DNA from: an uncultured Bacteroidota bacterium | GTDB lineage: Bacteria > Bacteroidota > Bacteroidia > Chitinophagales > Chitinophagaceae | Length of the DNA: 33,903 bases | Reading direction: 5' to 3' | Assembly (NCBI GenBank): GCA_903913355.1 | Contig: CAIWKU010000226.1 | Span: forward strand, 1 to 33,903 | Part shown: piece after piece, positions 9,656-18,088 of the stretch | Numbering within the stretch: position 1 is the stretch's first letter | Layout: each line of letters begins with the position of its first letter | Program-made: the position numbers and the translations under genes | The notes under the pieces: generated by a model | Database searches by the model: none | What the model was told of the DNA's origin: nothing | What the model saw: the letters and a program-made list of their open reading frames with translations, nothing else

Positions 9656-11005
9656 ATGAACAAAAGCAAACTCCTTCGCTGGTCTATTGTTGTGGCCCTT
9701 GCCGGTTTTATTTTTGGTTTTGATACCGTGGTAATTTCAGGTGCCAATCAGCCCATCAAAGAATTATGGCATACTTCCCCTTTGTTTCATGGGTTCTTTA
9801 TCATGTCAATGGCTTTATGGGGTACTGTTTTGGGCGCTATTTTTGGGGGCGTTCCCACTGAAAAATATGGCCGGAAAACCGTTTTGCTTTGGGTGGGCAT
9901 CTTGTTTGCAGTTTCTGCTGTAGGCTCTGCTTTTGCCGGAAATCCATATATATTCTCTTTCTTCCGGTTTATCGGTGGTGTGGGTATCGGCGTTTCTTCC
10001 GTGGTGGCGCCTATTTATATTTCTGAAATCTCAACACCGGTTACCCGTGGCAGACTCGGTGCATTGTATCAATTCAATATTGTGTTTGGTATTTTGATCG
10101 CATTTCTCTCAAATTATTTTTTACAGGGCGTAGGGGGTAGTAATGACTGGCGCTGGATGTTGGGGGTATTGGCTATCCCTTCTTTTATTTATACTGCCCT
10201 GGTTTTCGGAATCTCAGAAAGCCCGAGATGGCTGATATCCAAAAAGAATGATCTGGTTTCTGCTAAAAAAATCATGTTACAAATTGGCGTTACCTACGTA
10301 GAAGCTGAAACAGCGGCTATTTTACAGAGTAATGAACACGAATCGGGAGCAGGTAAAGCTCTTCGATTTTTTAGTGCTAAACACAAAAAAATTATCGGTC
10401 TGGCATTTATGGTCGCTTTTTTTAACCAGTTATCCGGTATCAATTTCATTCTTTACTATGCCCCGGAAATCCTGGAAAAAGCCGGATTGGCTGCAAAAGA
10501 ATCGCTTTTTAATTCAATTGCCATTGGTGGCATTAACCTCGTATTCACTTTTGTGGGTTTATACCTGATTGACCGCTTGGGAAGAAAAACCTTATTGATC
10601 ATTGGCTCGTTTGGTTATATCCTGAGCCTCTCCATGGTATCCTTTGCCTTCTATTCGCATGCCGGCTCGTTGTTCTTAATGAGTTTTTTATTACTCTTTA
10701 TTGCGGCCCATGCTATTGGACAAGGCGCTGTTATCTGGGTATTTATTTCTGAGATTTTTCCTAATAAAATACGAAGTGCCGGACAATCTTTCGGCGCCAG
10801 TATTCACTGGGTATTTGCTGCCCTGATTACCCTAATCACCCCGGTATTTTTAGATAAAGACAATGGTATTTTCAAAGAAAACCCCTGGCCTATTTTTGCT
10901 TTTTTTGCCTGTATGATGGTATTACAATTAGTTTGGGTGCTTACCAGTGTTCCTGAAACCAAAGGTGTTTCTTTGGAGGCCCTGGAACAAAAGTTAAGCG
11001 CATAA
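9656..11005 (+). CDS. Sugar-porter MFS transporter (XylE/GLUT-like)
   Basis: GFIFGFDTVVISGA, EKYGRKTVLL, RFIGGVGIGVSSVVAPIYISEISTPVTRGRL, SESPRWL, IDRLGRKTLL, PETKGVSLE. ORF extends to 9596, but ATG at 9656 is preferred. Confidence 0.92.
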   Translation: MNKSKLLRWSIVVALAGFIFGFDTVVISGANQPIKELWHTSPLFHGFFIMSMALWGTVLGAIFGGVPTEKYGRKTVLLWVGILFAVSAVGSAFAGNPYIFSFFRFIGGVGIGVSSVVAPIYISEISTPVTRGRLGALYQFNIVFGILIAFLSNYFLQGVGGSNDWRWMLGVLAIPSFIYTALVFGISESPRWLISKKNDLVSAKKIMLQIGVTYVEAETAAILQSNEHESGAGKALRFFSAKHKKIIGLAFMVAFFNQLSGINFILYYAPEILEKAGLAAKESLFNSIAIGGINLVFTFVGLYLIDRLGRKTLLIIGSFGYILSLSMVSFAFYSHAGSLFLMSFLLLFIAAHAIGQGAVIWVFISEIFPNKIRSAGQSFGASIHWVFAALITLITPVFLDKDNGIFKENPWPIFAFFACMMVLQLVWVLTSVPETKGVSLEALEQKLSA

Positions 11006-11187
11006 CCCGGTCTTTCTTCGCGTGTATGCAAACAAGTCTCTTGTAATACTGTTAAAAGGGCGCATAATATCCAATAACTAATACTAAACTACATACTAGC
11101 GCTTAGTCATTATTCGTTCTAAGTTAGTAGTCATAATATCAGGTAGACGCACAGGTTTATGTAATAGTTTTAGACTGGATATTACAG

Positions 11188-11195
11188 TAAATTTG
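11188..11195 (+). promoter_or_regulatory. Candidate -7 element (TAAATTTG) of the Hpt-REC-YaiO array
   Basis: Matches the Bacteroidota TAnnTTTG consensus about 40 nt upstream of the Hpt ATG; no convincing -33 TTTG. Confidence 0.35.
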
Positions 11196-11235
11196 TATGT
11201 GGTCTGATTTTTGTCTCCAGATTACGAATTTCACT

Positions 11236-11610
11236 ATGTCTGAATATCCTAAATTATATAACCTGGTTATCCTGGAAGAGTTGGGAGACCCATCGGCTAT
11301 TCTGGAAGTGCTTTCCATGTTTTTTGACAGCGCTCCCAATGATATTCAAGAGCTGGAAAAGTTGTTTGTTGAGAAAAAAGCTATTCCGCTTAGTCAGTTA
11401 GCCCACAAAATAAAAACCGTTGTTTCGCTTTTACAATCGTTTCGTTTAATCGACCTCTTGAAAACAATTGAAACCCGCACCAAAGAAACGGGGGACGTAG
11501 CTATTGTAGCAAAAGAGGTGGCTGAAGTGGTTTCTCTTTTTGCAGAATTGGAAAAACAACTACACCAGGAATGGGAAAGATTGAAAAAAGAACAGTCAAC
11601 CCATCACTGA
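11236..11610 (+). CDS. Stand-alone Hpt (histidine phosphotransfer) domain protein
   Basis: Small all-alpha protein with LSQLAHKIKTVVSLLQSF (Hpt AHxLK-type motif; His57 from ATG at 11236). ORF extends to 11197. Confidence 0.75.
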   Translation: MSEYPKLYNLVILEELGDPSAILEVLSMFFDSAPNDIQELEKLFVEKKAIPLSQLAHKIKTVVSLLQSFRLIDLLKTIETRTKETGDVAIVAKEVAEVVSLFAELEKQLHQEWERLKKEQSTHH

Positions 11611-11647
11611 AGTGTTTATCATTCATTAAAACTGTCAGAGTCAGCGT

Positions 11648-12022
11648 ATGACAATACTTGTCGCAGAAGACGAACCTATGTTACTCAAAACCATTGAGTT
11701 AAAATTGAAGAAAGAAGGGTATGAGGTAATTGCCACCGCCGATGGTCGCGAAGCAATTGAGAAAATAGAAGCGTCTAGTCCCGATATGGTGATTACCGAT
11801 ATTATGATGCCTTTCTCTTCCGGACTTGAGATTATTTCTTTGGTACGCCAAAAAATAAAAAAGAAGATCCCGATCATTATTCTTTCTGCCATAGAGCAGG
11901 AAAAAGTTGTGCTGGAAGCTTTTGAACTAGGGGCCGATGATTATATCACAAAACCTTTTAGCCTCAACGAACTAACAATACGAGTAAAAAAATTAATGAT
12001 TCAATCTCAAAGAAATGGCTAA
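11648..12022 (+). CDS. Single-domain response regulator (CheY-like receiver, no output domain)
   Basis: TILVAEDEPMLLKT acidic pair, phosphoacceptor D51 in VITDIMMPFSSGLE, S80 (ILSA) and K102 (YITKPF); protein ends right after the REC fold (124 aa). Confidence 0.95.
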   Translation: MTILVAEDEPMLLKTIELKLKKEGYEVIATADGREAIEKIEASSPDMVITDIMMPFSSGLEIISLVRQKIKKKIPIIILSAIEQEKVVLEAFELGADDYITKPFSLNELTIRVKKLMIQSQRNG

Positions 12023-12061
12023 CACCAATTATTTATTTCCAAAATATTACCCTGCCCTGGT

Positions 12062-13327
12062 ATGACTATTTCTTTTCAAAAAAGATATTTCTGTTTATGC
12101 CTCTTGCTTACCCTTGCGCTTGGTGTTGCTGCACAGGAGCAGGATACGCTTAGCTCGGATGGATTATTACTGGCTGCCCGACACAGGGCATTTGAAAAAA
12201 ACGATTACCCAAAAGCAAAAGAATATTTATACAAAGCTTTGCTAATCAGTCCCAACTATGCCGATATCCGCATATTTCTCGGGCGAATTCATACCTGGAC
12301 AAAAAACTACGACAGTGCCAGATATTATTTTTCATCGGTCTTAGATAAAGACCCTTCATATGAAGATGCTTCTGCTGCATTGGCCGATCTGGAATACTGG
12401 ACAGATAATAATAAAGTATCGCTGGCGGTTTGTGAAACGGGATTAAAATATCATCCGGCTTCTCAAACGCTGTTGGTGAAAAAAGCACGTGTTTTGTATG
12501 AATTAAAGCAATATCCGGATGCGGAACTGACTATAGAAAAAGCTTTAAACATTAATAAAAACAATACCGAAGTAAGGGCCTGGTCAAGCAGGATCAAAGA
12601 ATCCTCTTTAAAAAACAAAATCAGCTTTGATTATGATTATGTTTATTTCGATAAGCAGTTTGCCAACCCCTGGCACCAGGCAAGTTTTGATTATACCCGA
12701 GTAACGGGTATCGGTTCAGTAACCGGCAGAATTAACTATGCAAATCGATTTACTGAAAATGGTGTTCAATACGAAATAGAAGCCTATCCGCATATATCCA
12801 AAACTTTCTATGCTTATCTGAACGCAGGATATTCTGCCAATGATGGTGTTTTTCCGGGATGGCGTGGTGGGTTTTCCCTATACGCCAATCTGCCCAAAAG
12901 TTATGAAGGAGAATTGGGGGTTCGTTATCTGCAATTTTCAGGTTCGCCTACCTGGATATATACTGGCTACCTGGGTAAATATTATAAAAGTTGGCTCTTT
13001 GGCGCCAGGGCCTATCTTACCCCTAGCACTTATACCAGCACACCCTCCGCATCTTATACAGCTTCAGCAAGATATTATTATGGCGGAGCGGATGAGTGGT
13101 TGGGCTTTACTGGCGGTTATGGCATTTCTCCGGATGACAGATTGAATTCTATTTTGTTAGATAGTAAAATACGGCTACTCACTTATAAAGTCGGCGCCTC
13201 TTATAGAAAAAAAATATCCCGCTTAAATGTATTGAGCGCCGATATTACCTGGTATAATCAGGAATACCTTCCCGGATCTTATGGAAACCAATATCAATTA
13301 AGCATTGGATGGCTACATCGCTTTTAA
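12062..13327 (+). CDS. YaiO-family outer-membrane beta-barrel protein with N-terminal TPR repeats
   Basis: Signal peptide (LCLLLTLALGVAAQEQ), TPR-like repeats (YPKAKEYLYKALLISPNYADIRIFLGRIHTWTKNYDSARYYFSSVLDKDPSYEDASAALADLEYW), then Tyr/aromatic-alternating barrel ending YQLSIGWLHRF. Confidence 0.85.
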   Translation: MTISFQKRYFCLCLLLTLALGVAAQEQDTLSSDGLLLAARHRAFEKNDYPKAKEYLYKALLISPNYADIRIFLGRIHTWTKNYDSARYYFSSVLDKDPSYEDASAALADLEYWTDNNKVSLAVCETGLKYHPASQTLLVKKARVLYELKQYPDAELTIEKALNINKNNTEVRAWSSRIKESSLKNKISFDYDYVYFDKQFANPWHQASFDYTRVTGIGSVTGRINYANRFTENGVQYEIEAYPHISKTFYAYLNAGYSANDGVFPGWRGGFSLYANLPKSYEGELGVRYLQFSGSPTWIYTGYLGKYYKSWLFGARAYLTPSTYTSTPSASYTASARYYYGGADEWLGFTGGYGISPDDRLNSILLDSKIRLLTYKVGASYRKKISRLNVLSADITWYNQEYLPGSYGNQYQLSIGWLHRF

Positions 13328-14490
13328 ACAAACCGAAGATCTCCTGGCTCCAAGCATTGATTGTTCTGGTGCTTTTACTGCCTTTATGGATGTCGTTATC
13401 CTGGTTCTTCACAAAAAAAAGAATATTAGTTGCTGCTGTAATTGATAAAACGGTACTTACACAAAATGGCCAGGAGCATATTTCTCTTACCTGGGTTTTG
13501 AACCACGAAAAATTTACAAAAAACGATCGTTCCCTATATAATAATAAGCGCGACTATTTTGGTTTCTTTCCCGAAGAAAAAGAGGAATTCAGGTTAAAAG
13601 GATTAGAGCGTTTTTCAAATGATAAACTTACCCAACTTAGTAATGATGCCGATCTGGCTTATATCACCGATTCCTATGGTATCTATAAAAACGAATGGTA
13701 CAAACAAGGTGACGCGAAAGAAAGATCAGGAATGGTATACGGGGGAATGAGTAAACAGGATTTGTTTTTATTACAAAAAATGAAAGAAAAACATAAGTTG
13801 GTGATTACCGAATTCAATTGCCTCGGATCACCAACCGATTCTTCTGTAAGAAATGGTTTTGAAAATACATTTGGTATTCATTGGTCGGGTTGGATAGGTC
13901 GCTATTTTGATTCATTTGATACAACAAAGAATAAAGAACTTCCCCGCTGGCTGATCTATAATTATAAAATAAGGCACCACGGCGAATGGCCTTTCAAAAA
14001 AAGCGGGATTGCATTTATTCATTCCGATGACCGTGTGGTGATCCTTGAAAACGATACACACTTGGTTAACGACCTTCCGCATATATATGCTTCAACAGAG
14101 GCTATTACCGAGTATGGTGTTCCCGAAAAAATCCATTATGCTTTCTGGTTTGATGTGATTTCTGTGGATACAACTATCAATAAAATAATTGCTCACTATC
14201 AAATTGATGCAAACAAACCCGGGCTGGCGGTTCTTGCAGAAAATGGAATACCCGCACAGTTTCCGGCCATTACCATTCATAGTAACAAGGATTATCGGTT
14301 CTTTTATTTTTCCGGAGATTTTTGTGATAATCCCATCGAATTAGGCAGTTCTTATTTTACTGGGGTTCATTTTTTTCGTTGGTTTATGTACAATAAACTG
14401 GACCCCCAGGAGCGTAAAAGTTTTTTCTGGACCTTCTATCGCCCCCTGGTGAGTAAGATTTTGAACGAGTATTATTCATTGAAACTTTGA
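13309..14490 (+). CDS. Uncharacterised protein with a single N-terminal membrane anchor, predicted periplasmic
   Basis: One TM (ALIVLVLLLPLWMSLSWFF) followed by a large soluble domain with DLAYITDSYGIY, LVITEFNCLGSPTDSSVRNGFENTFGIHWSGWIGRYFDSF. Starts 19 bp inside the upstream YaiO gene. Confidence 0.8.
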   Translation: MATSLLNKPKISWLQALIVLVLLLPLWMSLSWFFTKKRILVAAVIDKTVLTQNGQEHISLTWVLNHEKFTKNDRSLYNNKRDYFGFFPEEKEEFRLKGLERFSNDKLTQLSNDADLAYITDSYGIYKNEWYKQGDAKERSGMVYGGMSKQDLFLLQKMKEKHKLVITEFNCLGSPTDSSVRNGFENTFGIHWSGWIGRYFDSFDTTKNKELPRWLIYNYKIRHHGEWPFKKSGIAFIHSDDRVVILENDTHLVNDLPHIYASTEAITEYGVPEKIHYAFWFDVISVDTTINKIIAHYQIDANKPGLAVLAENGIPAQFPAITIHSNKDYRFFYFSGDFCDNPIELGSSYFTGVHFFRWFMYNKLDPQERKSFFWTFYRPLVSKILNEYYSLKL

Positions 14491-14497
14491 TTGATCC

Positions 14498-17400
14498 TTA
14501 GTGAGGTCGGAACTTTAGCAAAATACTATCGGGTACAATTTTAAGGCTTCCCTGAATCTGCCTGTTCTTTGCAAGAAAGGCATTGAAGGCTGCTGTTAAT
14601 TCATTTTGTTTGTCGGGATTCTGTTCCGGCGTTAGCTCCATATTCTGTCCTATACGAAACAGGTTATTGTTGCTTAACATAAACCCACCTTTAATAAAAT
14701 CAACCAGATCATTTTTGGTTTGCATGATTGGATAAGCATGGATATTTCTAAAACCTCTGGTAGTATCCAAGCCTGTACCCATCCAACTGGCCACAGAAGG
14801 GGTTTTTATTTTATAGGATTTCTTCAACCAGGCAAGCAGGCTTGGGGTTATATCAAAATGTGTTGAGATAGAAGAAAAACGAGCCGTTCTTTTTAGTAAT
14901 GGAGAATAGATTATCAGGGGTACATGGTACCTGTCTATTTTATTATTCATGGGTATTTCCGGCATCCGGTGATCTCCTGTGATCAGAAAAACCGTGTTGG
15001 CAAAATCCGGTCTTTTACTGTATTCATGTATAAAATTATTTATTGCATCATCCATGTACAAGATACTGGCAAATTGATATTGATAGTTTCTTCTTTGTTT
15101 TTTAACCTCCTCTGTTAATCCCAATGCAGTCATCCTGTCTTCGAATTTCTGAAGATATTTAGCCTGTTCATTAATCTTAAACGGATCATGTGTTGAAACC
15201 GTCAGGATAATATTTACCGAAGGCTTTCCCGAAGTCGGGCTTTTTTGTGTTAGCTCCATATAATGCCGAAACAACTCTTTATCACCATATCCCCAGGTAA
15301 ACCCATTTTGAGAAGGCATTTTGGTATAACCAGCCGGGAAGCTTTTTCCATCATTAATAAAACCAATAGTATTCTTCCTAAGAAACACATCCATATTATC
15401 AAACTGAGATTCGCCGCCATAATAAAAAGAACTTGTATATCCATTATGTTCAAGCACGTTTAGAAGGGAGAGGTGGGGTGGCATACGATTACCTAATTCA
15501 TTAAACCCGTTTTTTGTAAATGGTAAAGAACCTACTAAAGAAGGTAGCACCGCAAAAGTTCTACCTCCTTCACTTAGAAAATTTTGCCAATAAAGACTTT
15601 TCCCGGCCAGGGAATCTATAAAAGGAGTAAAATTTCCCAGATAAGCCCCCTCATTTGTAAATGCCCTGCCCAATCCTTCCACCAGCAGAATCACAATATT
15701 GGGAGGAGTCTGTTTATGATTAAAAAATGGCGATAGCACATCAACAGAAGTATCGACAGAATGAAGAAACGGGTAATTTTTTTCATCTATATAGCGAAAT
15801 ATAGAAGAATCGTTTTTTGTATTACCAACAGCATAATCGCCAGAATAAGCATCTGAATAAATATCCGTTTCAACAGCCGGCGGGAAAAAATATTGATAAC
15901 TCTTAGAGAAAAAATAATCTGCTTTATTAATCGACAAATTGTTACTGTATTCCTGTCCGGGTAGCCATGAATCCGTCAAGTCTGCAATACCTGATCCACT
16001 TAGAAAAATAAAAAAGATAAATAACACAAAAGAGGCCAGCCCTCTTATTTTTATCCTGGGCGGGAAGTAGATAAATGCGCCGATCGACAATGCGACCAAT
16101 ACAACAAGAATCAGGATCAAAGAAATGGGAACGCCACCCGATGCTCCAACAGTTTGCCGGATATCTGCTATCGAATATACCCAGAGATCGGCACCAAGGG
16201 GCACGAGCGTCTTAATAAAATATTGCGAAAGCAATAGCTGAATCAATACCAAAACAATGGCGCCTACAATAAATAGCGTTTTCGCGATTTTTTCCTTTAT
16301 CAGAAATAAAAAACTAAACACAAGGAATATTGGCGCAATTATTTTCAGAAAAAATGAAAAGTCTTTTGCAAAACCATACAATACCACTTTCCAAAAAAAA
16401 GCCGGAGTGCCATGTTGAGAATAATCAATAGCTAACTCAATCCCTCTGGCAAATAATAGTAATCCCAGTAAAACAAAAACAAGACTGCTATACTCCGTAA
16501 AAGATCTGGAAATAAACAGTACCGCTTTTGAAATCGCCGGAACAATGCTTCTTTCCAAAAGTGATGCTGCATGATTCTTTTTAGGTATTTCAGGAACCGT
16601 TTTTTCTTGGAGTGCTGGTGTATTTTGGGAGCCTGGAGAGATGGGTATTGGGGCCGATTCTGTTTTTTTAGCAAATCCCTGCCTGGTCATCTCACCCCAG
16701 CTTTTCTCCTTTTTGAAAAGATCAAACAGTCCCTTAATCGCACTCCAAACCACAAATGGATGATAATAGAATGGTTCGGTAAGTCCAGTAAGCATTAATC
16801 GTAGAATATCAATCCTTCGTCTGTATTGATTGAACGTGACAACCTCCATTAAAATAGCAAAACAGGAATAGAGATAGCTGAAAAAAATAATAAAGAAAAA
16901 ATAGGTTAAGAAAAATCCCCAATCCATCATTCCGAGTAATGCAAAAATCAGAAAACAGATAAACCCAAAAAATTCGATTGCGGGGGCGCACAATTCAAAA
17001 AAGAACCAATATGGATAACTCAGCATGCCCAATAGATTGTACCTGGGATTGAAGAACATGATCCGGTGAAAATATAATGTTTCAAAGGTTCCCCTTATCC
17101 ATCGGTTACGCTGCCTTCCCAAAATCTGGAATGAGGCGGGTGCTTCAGTCCAGCACAAAGGATCTGGTATATAAGTAACCACATATTCCTCTCCTCTCTC
17201 TTCCATCAGTCTCCGCATCCTTACCACCAGCTCCATATCTTCTCCTACCGTGTTGGTATTATATCCTCCGCATTGTATGGCGATCTCTTTATCAAAAGCA
17301 CCAAAAGCACCGGATATTAGCATCAGTCCATTTAATCGGGTCCAGGCCATTCTTCCTAAAATAAATGCCCGTATATATTCGAGTATCTGTATCTGTGGGA

Positions 17401-18088
17401 GATAATCATCTGCTAATTTTATTTTCACCAGTCGGCCTTCTTCAATAGTGCAGGAGTTGGCAATTCTTACGACCCCTCCACTCGCTATTACTCTTTTATC
17501 AGTCTGTTCTAAAAAGGGTTTGATCATTTTTAGAAGTGCGTCCTGCTCCAATATACAATCCACGTCTATGCAAACCAGGTAATCATTCGATGAAATATTG
17601 ATACCCACATTCAATGCATCTGCTTTCCCGCCGTTTACCTTATCTACCACTATCAGTTTATGGTAAATACTATTCCGGCTTTTATAGACTCCCCTTACTT
17701 CTTTTGTGTCAATTTGCTGCTGTATAAAAAAATCAATCTTTTCCAGGTCATAGGCTTCTATCAGCTTGTCGAGACTGTCATCTTTACTTCCATCATTAAT
17801 AATAATCACTTCCAGATTGGTATAATAAATAGATAATAGAGAACGAACATTTTCAACAATATTCAACCCCTCATTATACGCCGGCGCCAGTATACTAACC
17901 GTTGGGGCATGAACAGATGCAGCCAGCACCCGAAAATCGGTAAATGCATTTTTTCGCAAATGCTTTTGCGTTTCACCTATTGAGTATAATCCGATAAGTA
18001 CATAGGAAAGCAGCAACACAACAGAATAAATAAATATTCCATAAGTTAAAATATCAAATAATATTTTCGCCGCTATTTGTACAATCAT
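14498..18088 (-). CDS. Fusion protein: N-terminal processive GT2 glycosyltransferase + C-terminal LTA-synthase/sulfatase-type (alkaline-phosphatase superfamily) domain
   Basis: GT2: VIINDGSKDDS, VCIDVDCILEQD (DxD), VGEDMEL, RQRNRWIRGT (QxxRW) plus TM segments. Linker around aa 463-525. Then about 5 TM and IVILLVEGLGRAFTNEG…SEGGRTFAVLPSLVGSLPF…VSTHDPF…FLITGDHRMPE of LTAS/sulfatase-like enzymes. Confidence 0.93.
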   Translation of the reverse strand: MIVQIAAKILFDILTYGIFIYSVVLLLSYVLIGLYSIGETQKHLRKNAFTDFRVLAASVHAPTVSILAPAYNEGLNIVENVRSLLSIYYTNLEVIIINDGSKDDSLDKLIEAYDLEKIDFFIQQQIDTKEVRGVYKSRNSIYHKLIVVDKVNGGKADALNVGINISSNDYLVCIDVDCILEQDALLKMIKPFLEQTDKRVIASGGVVRIANSCTIEEGRLVKIKLADDYLPQIQILEYIRAFILGRMAWTRLNGLMLISGAFGAFDKEIAIQCGGYNTNTVGEDMELVVRMRRLMEERGEEYVVTYIPDPLCWTEAPASFQILGRQRNRWIRGTFETLYFHRIMFFNPRYNLLGMLSYPYWFFFELCAPAIEFFGFICFLIFALLGMMDWGFFLTYFFFIIFFSYLYSCFAILMEVVTFNQYRRRIDILRLMLTGLTEPFYYHPFVVWSAIKGLFDLFKKEKSWGEMTRQGFAKKTESAPIPISPGSQNTPALQEKTVPEIPKKNHAASLLERSIVPAISKAVLFISRSFTEYSSLVFVLLGLLLFARGIELAIDYSQHGTPAFFWKVVLYGFAKDFSFFLKIIAPIFLVFSFLFLIKEKIAKTLFIVGAIVLVLIQLLLSQYFIKTLVPLGADLWVYSIADIRQTVGASGGVPISLILILVVLVALSIGAFIYFPPRIKIRGLASFVLFIFFIFLSGSGIADLTDSWLPGQEYSNNLSINKADYFFSKSYQYFFPPAVETDIYSDAYSGDYAVGNTKNDSSIFRYIDEKNYPFLHSVDTSVDVLSPFFNHKQTPPNIVILLVEGLGRAFTNEGAYLGNFTPFIDSLAGKSLYWQNFLSEGGRTFAVLPSLVGSLPFTKNGFNELGNRMPPHLSLLNVLEHNGYTSSFYYGGESQFDNMDVFLRKNTIGFINDGKSFPAGYTKMPSQNGFTWGYGDKELFRHYMELTQKSPTSGKPSVNIILTVSTHDPFKINEQAKYLQKFEDRMTALGLTEEVKKQRRNYQYQFASILYMDDAINNFIHEYSKRPDFANTVFLITGDHRMPEIPMNNKIDRYHVPLIIYSPLLKRTARFSSISTHFDITPSLLAWLKKSYKIKTPSVASWMGTGLDTTRGFRNIHAYPIMQTKNDLVDFIKGGFMLSNNNLFRIGQNMELTPEQNPDKQNELTAAFNAFLAKNRQIQGSLKIVPDSILLKFRPH

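Noticed and set aside
11031-11235. Possible tRNA or small RNA in the gap before the Hpt gene
   Set aside because: No cloverleaf or TψC-arm signature found; imperfect inverted repeats only, no terminator before the Hpt gene.
13413-13420. A8 tract just after the TM of the uncharacterised protein, possible slippage switch
   Set aside because: A-runs of this length are common in this AT-rich genome (Lys-Lys codons); no supporting out-of-frame product.
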